64,000 nucleotides of DNA. Source: JAJPXI01 sp051867655. GTDB taxonomy: Bacteria > Bacillota > Clostridia > Oscillospirales > Oscillospiraceae. The position numbers and the translations under genes were made by a program. The DNA is taken from positions 62,001 through 126,000 of the forward strand of contig JBJDYV010000010.1 of NCBI GenBank assembly GCA_051867655.1, read 5' to 3'. The notes below the pieces were generated by a model that saw only the letters and a list, made by a program, of their open reading frames with translations, searched no databases and was not told where the DNA came from. This document shows positions 31,497 through 41,535 of this stretch, piece after piece. Position 1 is the stretch's first letter. Each line of letters starts with the position of its first letter.

Positions 31497-31597
31497 GCTA
31501 CAATGAAGCCCATTGCTTGACGGTCACCCTTCTTTCCATCCTGGAAACCGTGCATCACGCATGCCGATCATGCAAGGGTGATCCTTGCATGTCTTTT
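31497..31597 (+). promoter_or_regulatory. extended -10 promoter and possible attenuator of opp operon
   Basis: TG-c-TACAAT (31496-31504) is an extended -10 promoter with a poor -35. In the 136-base leader CATGCAAGG (31569-31577) pairs with CCTTGCATG (31583-31591), followed by TTTTT at 31593-31597, a terminator-like hairpin. TCACCCTT (31524-31531) can instead pair perfectly with AAGGGTGA (31574-31581), which would open the hairpin. No ORF is seen in the 363-base intergenic region. Confidence 0.5.
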
Positions 31598-31646
31598 TAC
31601 AGAAAAAGGGTCTGTATCCGCAAATTTGAAACGAGGTGGAACCCCA

Positions 31647-32576
31647 GTGAATTCAAAAACCTTGCTGTACATCCTCAAGCGAATCCTGCTGGCGATTCTG
31701 ACGGTCTGGGTCGTTATTACGGTGACCTTCTTCGTCATGCGCGCCGTACCCGGTGGTCCGTTTCTGGGGGAAAAAGCGACGACTCCCGCAGTCCAGGCCG
31801 CCCTTGAGGCCAAGTACGGCTTGGACAAGCCCCTGCTGGAACAGTACCTCACGTACCTGAAAGACATTGTGACCAAGCTGGACTTCGGCCCCTCCCTGAA
31901 GCAGCGCGGCCGCACCGTCATGGACATCATCTCCGACGGCATGAAGGTCTCCGCCAAGCTGGGTCTGATCGCCGCCGGCATCGCCCTGGCCGCCGGTGTG
32001 GTGCTGGGCGCCTGGGCCGCCCTGCGCCGGAACAAGCTGGCAGACAAGATCATCATGGTGTTCACCACGGCCTGTATTTCCATGCCGTCCTTTATTATGG
32101 GGTCACTTTTATTGGTCCTGTTTGCCCTGGTTTTGGGAGTCTTACCGGCCAACGGCACGACCACAGCCGGACTGATCCTGCCGGTGATCACGCTGTCCCT
32201 GTCGCCCATGGCGAACATCACCCGTCTGACCCGCTCCTCCATGCTGGACGTTCTGGGCCAGGATTACATCCGCACCGCCAAGGCCAAGGGCGTGTCCGGT
32301 GCCAAGATCATCTTCGGCCACGCGCTGAAAAACTCCCTGATCCCCGTCATCACGTACTTTGGCCCCATGCTGGCCTACATTGTCACCGGCTCCCTTGTCG
32401 TGGAGCAGATCTTCGCCGTCCCCGGTATCGGCCGCGCCTTCATCAACAGCATCACCGGCCGTGACTACCCCCTGATCATGGGCACCACCATCGTACTGGC
32501 CACGCTGATCGTCATTATGAACCTGATCAGCGACATCCTGTACAAAGTGGTCGATCCCCGGATCACGCTGGAATAA
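31647..32576 (+). CDS. oppB: oligopeptide ABC transporter permease OppB
   Basis: A 309-residue OppB/DppB permease with six membrane segments. It opens LLYILKRILLAILTVWVVIT, has the VPGGPF turn, and the coupling-helix EAA-like motif YIRTAKAKGVSGAKIIFGHALKNSLIPV near residue 215 that contacts the ATPase. The start is GTG at 31647 with GAGGTGG seven bases upstream; upstream frame extension has no site. It leads oppBCDFA. It forms the membrane pore with OppC for import of short peptides. Confidence 0.93.
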   Translation: MNSKTLLYILKRILLAILTVWVVITVTFFVMRAVPGGPFLGEKATTPAVQAALEAKYGLDKPLLEQYLTYLKDIVTKLDFGPSLKQRGRTVMDIISDGMKVSAKLGLIAAGIALAAGVVLGAWAALRRNKLADKIIMVFTTACISMPSFIMGSLLLVLFALVLGVLPANGTTTAGLILPVITLSLSPMANITRLTRSSMLDVLGQDYIRTAKAKGVSGAKIIFGHALKNSLIPVITYFGPMLAYIVTGSLVVEQIFAVPGIGRAFINSITGRDYPLIMGTTIVLATLIVIMNLISDILYKVVDPRITLE

Positions 32577-32591
32577 AGGAGGCAAACGAAC

Positions 32592-33653
32592 ATGAAAAAA
32601 TTCCCCTTCAGCCTCCACATCAAAATGGACGACTTTCTCCCTGCCACCGAGGCGGAAAAGGAGTACATGGTACAGATGCGCCCCTCCTCCACCTTCTTTA
32701 AGGACGGCGTCAAGCGCCTGCTGAAGAACAAGGTGGCCACGGTGTGTTTCTTTATCATTATCCTGATCGTCCTGGCCTCCATCATCATTCCCATCTTCTG
32801 GCCGTACGCCTATGACACCCAGCTGGGCATTACGCCCGGCAAGCCCGTGGACGCGTCCTACGCCAACCTGGCTCCCTTCACGTACGGAAAGACCGAGCTG
32901 AAACGCATCGAGGCGGGCGAAAGCGTCTTTCCCCACATCTTCGGTACCGACTCCGCCGGCCGCGACTACTTTATCCGCGTGGTTTACGGCACCCGCATCT
33001 CCCTGGCCGTCGGTTTCTTCGCCAGCTTGATCGTTCTGGTCATCGGCATGCTGGTCGGCTCCATCGCCGGCTACTGCGGCGGCAAGGTGGACCTTGTCAT
33101 TATGCGAATCGTGGATATCATCTACTCCCTGCCCGATATGCTGATGGTCATCCTTTTGGCCTCGGTCCTCAACGTCTCACTGAAAAGTGCGATTGAAGGG
33201 ACGATCTTTGCCAAGCTGGGCGCCAATATGATCAGTCTGTTCATCGTGTTCGCCCTGCTGTACTGGGTTAGTATGGCCCGCCAGATCCGCGGACAGATCC
33301 TGGCTCTGAAGGAGCAGGAGTACGTTCTGGCGGCCAAGGCCACAGGCGCTAAGGGCAAGTGGATCATTATGAAACACCTGATCCCTAACTGCATCAGTAT
33401 CGTCATTATCTCCACCGCTCTGCAGATCCCCAGCGCCATTTTCACCGAAAGCTATCTGTCCTTCCTGGGTCTGGGCGTCAATGCCCCCATGCCCTCTCTG
33501 GGCAGCCTGGCGTCCGACGCGCTGAACGGCCTGTCCTCCTATCCCTATCGTCTGGTCATCCCCGCCATCGTCATTTCTCTGATTGTGCTGTCCCTGAACC
33601 TGTTCGGCGACGGCCTGCGGGACGCCTTCGATCCAAAACTCAACGGTTCATGA
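32592..33653 (+). CDS. oppC: oligopeptide ABC transporter permease OppC
   Basis: A 353-residue OppC/DppC permease with a long N-terminal cytosolic tail, six membrane segments, the HIFGTDSAGRDYFIRVVYGTR signature after helix 1, and the coupling motif EYVLAAKATGAKGKWIIMKHLIPNC. It follows oppB by 15 bases with AAAGGAGG upstream of the ATG. The insert around residues 80-105 (PGKPVDASYANLAPFTYGKT) is an extracytoplasmic loop larger than in many OppC proteins. Confidence 0.93.
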   Translation: MKKFPFSLHIKMDDFLPATEAEKEYMVQMRPSSTFFKDGVKRLLKNKVATVCFFIIILIVLASIIIPIFWPYAYDTQLGITPGKPVDASYANLAPFTYGKTELKRIEAGESVFPHIFGTDSAGRDYFIRVVYGTRISLAVGFFASLIVLVIGMLVGSIAGYCGGKVDLVIMRIVDIIYSLPDMLMVILLASVLNVSLKSAIEGTIFAKLGANMISLFIVFALLYWVSMARQIRGQILALKEQEYVLAAKATGAKGKWIIMKHLIPNCISIVIISTALQIPSAIFTESYLSFLGLGVNAPMPSLGSLASDALNGLSSYPYRLVIPAIVISLIVLSLNLFGDGLRDAFDPKLNGS

Positions 33654-33668
33654 AAGGAGCGTATGATC

Positions 33669-34692
33669 ATGCCTTTGCTTGAAGTGAACAATCTGCATAC
33701 CTCCTTTTTCACCGACGCCGGCGAGGTGAAAGCCGTCAACGGCGTGTCCTTTAATCTGGAGCGCGGCAAGGTCCTGGGCATTGTGGGAGAATCCGGCTCC
33801 GGCAAATCGGTCACCGCCTACTCCATCATGCAGATCCTGGCCCCCACCGGCAAGATCGTGGGCGGCTCCATCAAGCTGGACGGTCAGGAACTGGTAGGCG
33901 CCGGTGAAAAAGTCATGAAGACCGTCCGCGGCAATAAGATCTCGATCATCTTCCAGGACCCCATGACCTCCCTGAACCCCACCTATACCATCGGCCACCA
34001 GCTTGTGGAGGCCATCACCCTGCACACCAACCGCAACAAGAAGCAGGCCAAAGAACGCGCCGTCGAGATGCTGCGTTTGGTGAACATCAACGAACCGGAA
34101 AAGCGCATGAAGCAGTATCCCTATGAGTTCTCCGGCGGCATGCGTCAGCGCATCATGATCGCCATGGCGCTGGCCTGTGAGCCCGATATTTTGATCGCCG
34201 ACGAGCCCACCACCGCTCTGGACGTGACCATTCAGGCCCAGATCCTGGAGCTGATGAAGTCCCTGCAGGAAGAGCTGGGCATGGCCATCATCATGATCAC
34301 CCACGACCTGGGCGTGGTCGCCCAGATGTGCGATGAGGTCATCGTCATGTATGCCGGCTCCATCTGCGAGCAGGGCACCGCCGACGAGATCTTCTACAAC
34401 CCCCGCCATGAATACACCAAGGGTCTGATGCGCTCCATCCCCACGGCTGACACTGCCGGCACCCGGCTGCAGCCCATCACCGGCACCCCCATCGACCTGC
34501 TGAACATGCCCCAGGGCTGTCCCTTCGCCCCCCGCTGTGACGCGGCCATGAAGATCTGCCTGCGGGAGCGCTGTGAGCGGATGCAGATCAATGAGGATCA
34601 CCAGTCCGCCTGCTGGATGAATGTCAAGCTGGGCGTGGAAGACGGCTCCCTTGTTCTCGAGGAAGCCCAGGAAACGGAAGGTGGTGAGTCCC

Positions 34693-34700
<8 letters not shown>
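33669..34700 (+). CDS. oppD: oligopeptide ABC transporter ATPase OppD
   Basis: A 343-residue ATPase: Walker A GESGSGKS (near residue 38), signature FSGGMRQR, Walker B ILIADEPTTALD, switch HDLGVV, then the oligopeptide C-terminal domain with GCPFAPRCDAAMKIC cysteines. AAAGGAGC is nine bases before the ATG at 33669 and only three before an ATG at 33663, so the former is chosen. Its stop overlaps the oppF start by eight bases. Confidence 0.93.
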
Positions 34701-35682
<982 letters not shown>

Positions 35683-35783
35683 CCTCCCCTCCCTTTTGTC
35701 AATATGTGTGCGGAAAAGGAGCAGCTTTTTGCAAAATTTCCCGAGCATATTGGAAATATGATTCTTTGAAAGGAAAAACAAAC

Positions 35784-37613
35784 ATGAAGAAGATCCCTGC
35801 ACTCCTTCTGGCTCTTGTTCTGGCAGCGTCCCTGGCTGCATGCGGCAAGGACGATACCGGCAGCAATCAGAATTCCGGTGCTTTAAAAGGCTCCTCCATC
35901 GCCGTGTGCCTGGCTTCCGAGCCCGACACCATCGACCCCGCTCTGAACTCCACTGTGGACGGTGCCACCATGGTCGCCCACCTGTTCTCCGGTCTGGCCA
36001 AGTGGACCCAGGATGAGGACGGCAGTCTGGTCATCGCGGCGGACGCCGCCGAGGAGCTGGTTGAGGGCGTTGAAAACGCCGACGGCACCGTGACCTACAC
36101 CTACACCCTGCGCGACGGCATGGTCTGGTCCGACGGCGAGCCTGTCACCGCCGGCGACTTTGAGTTTGCCTGGAACCGCGCCGCCTCCGTGGAGCTGGCC
36201 GCCGACTACGGCTATATGTTCGAGGTCGTGGACGGCTACAACGACATCTGGGAGGCCGATGCGGACGGCAATCTCGTCAACCCCGACGCCGCCCTGAACG
36301 TCAAGGCTCTTGACGACAAGACCCTGGAGGTCACTCTGGCAAACGCCGTCGCCTACTGGAACGAGCTGCTGGCCTTCCCCGCCTACTTCCCCGTGCGTGA
36401 GGACGTGGTGGCCAACGACGCCTGGGCCACCGCTCCCTCTACCTATGTCTGCAACGGCCCCTACACCATCACCGGCTGGGAGCACAACAGCGTCATCACC
36501 CTGGAGAAGAACCCCAACTACATGGACGCCGACACCATCCTGATGGACAAGATCGAGTTCTACCTGTCCGACGACAGCAACAACATGCTGACCAACTTCC
36601 GGAACGGCTCCTGGCAGCTGATCGACCAGGTGCCCACCAACGAGATCAAGGCTATGGAGGCTGCGTATCCCGACGAGTTCCATGTTGCGGGCCAGATCGG
36701 CACCTACTATATGTGCTGGAACATCAACGAGGACATTCTGCCCGCCGGAAGCACCCTGACCGGCGCCGAGGCCGAAGCCGCCAAGGCTGAGATCCGCAAG
36801 GCCGTCAGCCTTTTGTTCGACCGCAGTTACATCGTGGAAGAGATCGCCCAGGCCGGTCAGGTCCCCGCCTCCTCCTTTGTGTCCATGGGCATGACCAACC
36901 CCGACGGCACCCAGTTCTATGAGACCGCCGGCCACAGCGACGGCTACATCGGCTACTATGATGTCTCCGCCGACGCTCTGGAGAGCAACTTCACTTCCGC
37001 TATTGAGACTTTGAAGAAATTCTACACCTACGACGAGTCCACCGGCAGGTTCACCGACTTTCCCACCCTGACCTATCTGTACAACACCGATGACAATCAT
37101 AAGGCCATCGGCGAGTATCTGCAGGGCGCTCTGGCCTCTGTGGGCATCACCGTAAACCTGGAAAACCAGGAGTGGAGCACTTTTCTGAACACCCGCAAGA
37201 ACGGCGGCTACTCCATCGCCCGCAACGCCTGGGTGGCGGACTACAATGATCCCATCTGCTACCTGGATATGTGGACCACCGCCTCCGGCAACAACGACGT
37301 CCATTTCGGCAAGGGCGATCACGCCGGCGTCGCCCTGTACAGCCTGGACCTGACCGGCCTGGGCTACGACATCAAGGTCGAGAACGGCACCTGGGCTGAG
37401 ACCTATGACGTGCTGATCTCCGCCATCAAGACCTGCACCGACACCGACAAGCGCTACGAGATGATGCACATGGCCGAGGATATGCTGATGGAGACCGGCT
37501 GCATCACTCCCCTGTACTTCTACACCGACATCTACATGCTGGATGACAGCGTGAACGGCTTCTTCTCCAACCCCCTGGGTTACAAGTACTTCATGTACTG
37601 CACCATCGAGTAA
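35784..37613 (+). CDS. oppA: oligopeptide-binding lipoprotein OppA
   Basis: A 609-residue family-5 solute-binding protein. Signal peptide with lipobox SLAAC and lipid Cys20, then SEPDTIDPALNSTVDGATMVAHLFSGL and YTLRDGMVWSDGEPVTAGDFEFAWNR, which are family-5 signatures. It is placed after the ATPase genes, with 101 bases between, in which I see no terminator, so high expression from the same transcript is likely. AAAGGA precedes the ATG at 35784. The protein is anchored to the outer face of the membrane and hands peptides to OppBC. Confidence 0.93.
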   Translation: MKKIPALLLALVLAASLAACGKDDTGSNQNSGALKGSSIAVCLASEPDTIDPALNSTVDGATMVAHLFSGLAKWTQDEDGSLVIAADAAEELVEGVENADGTVTYTYTLRDGMVWSDGEPVTAGDFEFAWNRAASVELAADYGYMFEVVDGYNDIWEADADGNLVNPDAALNVKALDDKTLEVTLANAVAYWNELLAFPAYFPVREDVVANDAWATAPSTYVCNGPYTITGWEHNSVITLEKNPNYMDADTILMDKIEFYLSDDSNNMLTNFRNGSWQLIDQVPTNEIKAMEAAYPDEFHVAGQIGTYYMCWNINEDILPAGSTLTGAEAEAAKAEIRKAVSLLFDRSYIVEEIAQAGQVPASSFVSMGMTNPDGTQFYETAGHSDGYIGYYDVSADALESNFTSAIETLKKFYTYDESTGRFTDFPTLTYLYNTDDNHKAIGEYLQGALASVGITVNLENQEWSTFLNTRKNGGYSIARNAWVADYNDPICYLDMWTTASGNNDVHFGKGDHAGVALYSLDLTGLGYDIKVENGTWAETYDVLISAIKTCTDTDKRYEMMHMAEDMLMETGCITPLYFYTDIYMLDDSVNGFFSNPLGYKYFMYCTIE

Positions 37614-37643
37614 TCACTCGCTGACGCTTTATGCGCACCAGGC

Positions 37644-37685
37644 AAAAAACAAGAGCTGGCCCAAGCGGGTCAGCTCTTGTTTTTT
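37644..37685 (+). terminator. terminator after oppA
   Basis: AAAAAACAAGAGCTG (37644-37658) pairs with CAGCTCTTGTTTTTT (37671-37685); it is also usable on the minus strand for pepT. Confidence 0.9.
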
Positions 37686-37699
37686 ACTTTTTCGCAGGT

Positions 37700-38914
37700 T
37701 CAGCGGGCGTACAGCTCCACAATATTCAGCAGAACTGCCACGGCCCTGTCCATGCGCTCGGCGGTGATACACTCGGCGGGGCCGTGGTAGTTGAAGCCGC
37801 CGGTGCCCAGGTTGGGACAGGGCAGCCCCTTCCAGCTCAGGACCGCCCCGTCCGTACCGCCCCGGACAGGGACGTCTTCCGGCTCCAACCCCGCCATGCG
37901 GATGGCCTCCCGGGCGGTTTCCACCAAGTGGAAGTGGGGCTTGATCTTTTCCAGCATATTGCGGTAGCTGTCCTTGAGGTGCACCCGCACGGTTTCTTCC
38001 CCATACTTCCCGTTCAGACAGGCGGCGGCATGGAGCATGGTCTCCTTTTTGACCTCCAGCTTGGCGGCGTCATGATCGCGCAGAATGTAATCCAGCCGGG
38101 CGCAGCTTACGTCGCCGCGCATGTCTGTCAGATGATAAAAGCCCTCGCGGCCCTCGGTGTGCTCCGGGCGGTCCATGACGGGCAGGGCGGAGTGGAACTC
38201 CATCGCCACATTGCAGGCGTTGATCATCCGGTCCTTGCTGTCGCCGGGGTGGACCGAAAAGCCCCTGACCTCCACGACGGCAGAGGCCGCGTTGAAGTTC
38301 TCGTATTCAATGCCGTCCACGTCGCCGCCGTCCACCGTGTAGGCGAAATCGGCGCCGAAGCCCTCGATATCAAATTTCTCAGCGCCGCGGCCGATCTCCT
38401 CGTCCGGGGTAAAGGCGATGCAGAGCTTGCCGTGGGGCTTTCCGCTGTTCAGAAGCTGCTCCGCCGCGGTCATGATCTCGGCGATGCCCGCCTTGTCGTC
38501 TGCTCCAAGCAGCGTGGTCCCGTCGGAGGTGATCAGGGTCTCCCCTTTCAGGGTCTTCAGAAACGGGAATTTCTCCACGCTGAGCACCGTTCCGCCGGGC
38601 AGGGTCAGGTCGCAGCCGTCATAATTCTCATGGAGCAGGGGCTTCACATTCTCTCCGGGGGCGTCAGGTGCGGTGTCTATGTGGGCGATCAGGCCCAGTG
38701 CCGGCTTGTCCTCGCAGCCGGCGCTGGCAGGGATGGAGCCGTACACATAGCAATATTCGTCCACCCGGGCATCTGCCACACCGATGGCCTTCAGCTCCTC
38801 CACCAGCATGTGGGCCAGGTCAAACTGGCGGGCGGTGGACGGACTGGTCTCTCCCGCCTCATCCGAGGTGGTATATACCTTCGCATACCGAATCAATCGT
38901 TCATACGCACGCAT
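37700..38914 (-). CDS. pepT: peptidase T (tripeptide aminopeptidase)
   Basis: A 404-residue M20B zinc peptidase that frees the N-terminal residue from tripeptides. Metal and catalytic residues are visible: LIAHIDTAPD (His and catalytic Asp near residue 80), LGADDKAGIAEI (bridging Asp), FTPDEEIGRG (catalytic and ligand Glu), TVDGGDVDGIEYENFN and the C-terminal GFNYHGPAEC. The start at 38914 is eight bases after AAAGGA; earlier ATG codons are part of or before this site. It is convergent with oppA, so imported peptides can be digested by it, although it has its own promoter. Confidence 0.93.
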   Translation of the reverse strand: MRAYERLIRYAKVYTTSDEAGETSPSTARQFDLAHMLVEELKAIGVADARVDEYCYVYGSIPASAGCEDKPALGLIAHIDTAPDAPGENVKPLLHENYDGCDLTLPGGTVLSVEKFPFLKTLKGETLITSDGTTLLGADDKAGIAEIMTAAEQLLNSGKPHGKLCIAFTPDEEIGRGAEKFDIEGFGADFAYTVDGGDVDGIEYENFNAASAVVEVRGFSVHPGDSKDRMINACNVAMEFHSALPVMDRPEHTEGREGFYHLTDMRGDVSCARLDYILRDHDAAKLEVKKETMLHAAACLNGKYGEETVRVHLKDSYRNMLEKIKPHFHLVETAREAIRMAGLEPEDVPVRGGTDGAVLSWKGLPCPNLGTGGFNYHGPAECITAERMDRAVAVLLNIVELYAR

Positions 38915-38946
38915 CGCATACATCCTTTCCATGGTTTATCCAGTTC

Positions 38947-38975
38947 ATTATAAAGCACCGTTGGAGGAACCGCAA
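38947..38975 (-). promoter_or_regulatory. promoter of pepT
   Basis: Minus strand TTGCGG (38970-38975), spacer 17, TATAAT (38947-38952). Confidence 0.7.
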
Positions 38976-38977
38976 GA

Positions 38978-39015
38978 CAAAACCGGAGGCTCCGCACGGC
39001 GCGGACCCTCCGGTT
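38978..39015 (-). terminator. terminator after the ubiD-ubiX-lpdD operon
   Basis: AACCGGAGG (38981-38989) pairs with CCTCCGGTT (39007-39015), followed on the minus strand by TTTT; it lies nine bases after the lpdD-like stop. Confidence 0.75.
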
Positions 39016-39023
39016 AAATTCTG

Positions 39024-39377
39024 TTAAATTTTCCGGCAAAGTTCCTCCAGCAGGGCGTCCGCACAGGCCACGATCTGCTCCAGATCCATCTTGTCCGGAC
39101 CCTCATAGTGGATCCCGCAGGACACGCAGACAGTACACCGCCCCTGCTCAGCCAGCCGCCGGGCAAAACGGTCTCCCACGATCTGATCCTTGTGCGTGTC
39201 CCGCAGCAGGGTGCGCAGGGTCACTTCTCCGTTTTCATATTCCGCCAGGCTGACGCTCCCCACATGGGGCGCGCAGCCGCCCAGTACGGTCACGCTCCAG
39301 TCGTCTCCCGCCGGAAGAGCGGTCACGGTAATGGGATAACCCAGCACTTCCCTGCTCAGTTCAATTCTCATTGCCAT
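39024..39377 (-). CDS. lpdD: LpdD-like prenylated-flavin chaperone
   Basis: A 117-residue protein whose size and layout match LpdD-type proteins found with UbiD decarboxylases in Firmicutes: beta-rich N-terminus (YPITVTALPAGDDWSVTVLGG), GCAPHVGSVSL, RDTHKDQIVGDRFARRLA, and CTVCVSCGIHYEG. LpdD proteins are believed to help supply or load prenylated FMN. The start at 39377 has GGGGAG six bases upstream and overlaps the end of ubiX by 17 bases. It is the last gene of the operon. Name given by context and similarity of pattern. Confidence 0.8.
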   Translation of the reverse strand: MAMRIELSREVLGYPITVTALPAGDDWSVTVLGGCAPHVGSVSLAEYENGEVTLRTLLRDTHKDQIVGDRFARRLAEQGRCTVCVSCGIHYEGPDKMDLEQIVACADALLEELCRKI

Positions 39378-39942
39378 TTGTTTCTCCCCACCGCCGAAAG
39401 CCGTCATACTCGATGTCAAACTGGTCCAAAACCTTTCCCACAAGATGGCGCGCCATATCTTTTATGCTCTGGGGGTGGCTGTAATAGCTCAGAACAGGCG
39501 GCAGGATGACCGCGCCCATCAGGGAGAGCTCATACTGATTGCGCAGGTGGATGGAGCTCATGGGGCACTCCCGGGGCATCAGCACCAGCTTGCGCCGTTC
39601 TTTCAGCATCACATCCGCCGCGCGCAGCAGCAGATTGTCACTGTAGCCGCTGTGGATGCCCGCCAGGGTCTTCATGCTGCAGGGGACCACCACCATGCCC
39701 CGCGCGCGCCAGCTTCCGCTGGCCGGCGGCGCGCCGACATCGTTCACATCATGCACCACATCGGCCAGCGCGCAGACCTGATTCACCGTCATTCCGGTCT
39801 CCTCCGCGATGGTCCTCCATCCGCCCGGCGTGACCACAAGGTGGCTTTCCATCCGGGTCTCCCGCAGCGCGTGGAGCAGCTCGACGGCAATCGGGGCGCC
39901 CGACGCGCCGCTGACGCCTACGATAATACGATTGTTCTCCAT
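39361..39942 (-). CDS. ubiX: UbiX-family flavin prenyltransferase
   Basis: A 193-residue protein that prenylates FMN with dimethylallyl phosphate to make the UbiD cofactor. IIVGVSGASGAPIAVELL (FMN-binding GxSGAS), VVVPCSMKTLAGIHSGYSDNLLLRAADV and LMPRECPMSSIHLRN (the P-R-E-x-P loop) are all present. It lies nine bases after ubiD and overlaps lpdD. Equivalent to LpdB/BsdB/Pad1 of aromatic-acid decarboxylase operons. Confidence 0.93.
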   Translation of the reverse strand: MENNRIIVGVSGASGAPIAVELLHALRETRMESHLVVTPGGWRTIAEETGMTVNQVCALADVVHDVNDVGAPPASGSWRARGMVVVPCSMKTLAGIHSGYSDNLLLRAADVMLKERRKLVLMPRECPMSSIHLRNQYELSLMGAVILPPVLSYYSHPQSIKDMARHLVGKVLDQFDIEYDGFRRWGETNGNEN

Positions 39943-39951
39943 CGGCTCACC

Positions 39952-41430
39952 TCACTCAAACAGCTCCGGGACCCAGTGGGCGGGATCCACCTCCAGGAAG
40001 CGGCTGCGGCGGAACCGCTCCTTCTCCGCAAAGGGCACCGTGCAGTCAAAAACGGTCTTGCAGGCAATCCCGTGGTCCCGGATGGACGGCGACATGGACG
40101 GATCATTGGACGGGTCCAGCGGATGGCAGCGCACGCCGGGGTTGAGCATGATGTCCGCGTCCCCCTGGAAGCGGGTGTTCATCGCCCAGAGCACGTCCTT
40201 CAGATCGAAGGGGTCCACATCCTCGTCCACCAGGAAAATATGCTTCAGTTCGCTGAACGCGGAAAAGGCCAGGAAGGCCGCCTGCCGCTGCCGCCCCTCG
40301 TCGGAGGGCACCGTCTTTTTGAACTGCAGCACCGCCATCAGCTTGCCGCCGCCGGGCGCGGCGCAGTTCACATTCAGCAGCTTGCCGGGCATGGCGCGCT
40401 CCACCATATCCAGAATGCTGGCCTCGGTGGGGATGCCCACCATGGTCACATGCTCCTCGCTGGGGCCGATGCAGGTCTGCAAAATCGGATTCCGGCGGTG
40501 GGTCACCGCCTTGACCTTGATGAGCCAGCACTGCTTGCAGGCCGGGCCGGTATAGCCCGGGAACTCCGGCATGGCGAAGCCGGTGTGGCTGTTGCGGTCC
40601 TCTTCCACCCGCACACCGGGAAGGACCTCACCCTCAATGACATATTCCGCGTGGGCAATGGCCTTTTCCGGGATGGTCAGACAGTCGCAGAGCTCGACGG
40701 GCTTTCCCCGGAGCGCACCGGCAATGGCCAGCTCGTTATAGCCCATCGGGGTCGTGGGCGGCTCGAAGCAGGCCGCGATCTCAATGGCGGGGTCCACACC
40801 GATGCTGATGGAGATGGGCAGGCGCTGTCCCAGCTGCTCCGCCCGCTCTGCCATGGCGCCGATGTGCCGGGCGCCCGGAGTAAAGTAGATCGACAGCTCG
40901 TCCGTTCCCTGAATACAGAGACGGTGGATGGTAATATCGCTGACCCCGGTGTCCGGATGGGTCGCATAACACATGCCCATGGTGATGTACGGCCCCGCGT
41001 CATCCGGGGTGTTGGTGGGTGCGGGCACCAGCTTGTTCAGATCAAATCCGGGCTCGCTTGCCAGGTGGACCACCTCATGGCAGGGGGGCTCCGTGCCCAC
41101 TGCCTGCACCGGCGGGATGGGATTGCCGACGCACTCCCGCAGCTTCCATCCCAGCCGTTCCGGCGGGCAGTCCAGCAGCGCCGCCGCCCGTTTCCGGCTG
41201 GCCAGTACGCCGATCACCACCTGGGCATCCGGATGTCCCTTGACGCTGCGGAACAGCATGGCAGGCCCCTCCCGGGTGGGCCGCGCCACGGTGCCGCCCG
41301 CGCCCACATGGCGGTACACGCCGGAAAGCTCGGCCGAAGGATCGACCGGCACATCGGTCTCCACCCACTGTCCGGGCATCTCCCGCAGCAATTGCAAAGC
41401 GCTTCTCAAATCGTTGACCTGGTTGGACAT
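39952..41430 (-). CDS. ubiD: UbiD-family prenyl-FMN-dependent decarboxylase
   Basis: A 492-residue UbiD decarboxylase. Family segments include YITMGMCYATHPDTGVSDITIHRL (prFMN and metal site), SIGVDPAIEIAACF, GYNELAIAGALRGKPVELCDCLTIPEKAIAHAEYVIEGEVLPG with the conserved Glu residues of the R-E-D/E triad region, and HIFLVDEDVDPFDLKDVLWAMNTRFQGDADIML near the C-terminus. With UbiX, LpdD and LysR partners it resembles the gallate/phenolic-acid (LpdC/BsdC) decarboxylases. The precise aromatic substrate is unknown. GGGAGG precedes the ATG at 41430. Confidence 0.93.
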   Translation of the reverse strand: MSNQVNDLRSALQLLREMPGQWVETDVPVDPSAELSGVYRHVGAGGTVARPTREGPAMLFRSVKGHPDAQVVIGVLASRKRAAALLDCPPERLGWKLRECVGNPIPPVQAVGTEPPCHEVVHLASEPGFDLNKLVPAPTNTPDDAGPYITMGMCYATHPDTGVSDITIHRLCIQGTDELSIYFTPGARHIGAMAERAEQLGQRLPISISIGVDPAIEIAACFEPPTTPMGYNELAIAGALRGKPVELCDCLTIPEKAIAHAEYVIEGEVLPGVRVEEDRNSHTGFAMPEFPGYTGPACKQCWLIKVKAVTHRRNPILQTCIGPSEEHVTMVGIPTEASILDMVERAMPGKLLNVNCAAPGGGKLMAVLQFKKTVPSDEGRQRQAAFLAFSAFSELKHIFLVDEDVDPFDLKDVLWAMNTRFQGDADIMLNPGVRCHPLDPSNDPSMSPSIRDHGIACKTVFDCTVPFAEKERFRRSRFLEVDPAHWVPELFE

Positions 41431-41454
41431 ATTTCCGCCTCCCTTATTTCCTTT

Positions 41455-41519
41455 ATTATACTTCTCCCGTCCTTTACAAACAATTCTGATTTCGCTATAA
41501 TATATTCCAAAATGGGATA
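41455..41519. promoter_or_regulatory. overlapping divergent promoters and dyad between ubiD and lysR
   Basis: For ubiD (minus): TTGTTT (41478-41483), spacer 17, TATAAT (41455-41460). For lysR (plus): TTTACA (41473-41478), spacer 17, TATAAT (41496-41501). A near-perfect dyad TATTCCAAAATGGGATA (41503-41519) lies at the lysR transcription start, a likely LysR site for autorepression and divergent activation. Confidence 0.65.
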
Positions 41520-41535
41520 GTTTGGAGGGAACCGT

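Noticed and set aside
31560..31600. T-box leader before oppB (AAGGGTGATCC resembles part of a T-box)
   Set aside because: The ACCGCG part is missing and the leader is too short for a specifier stem.
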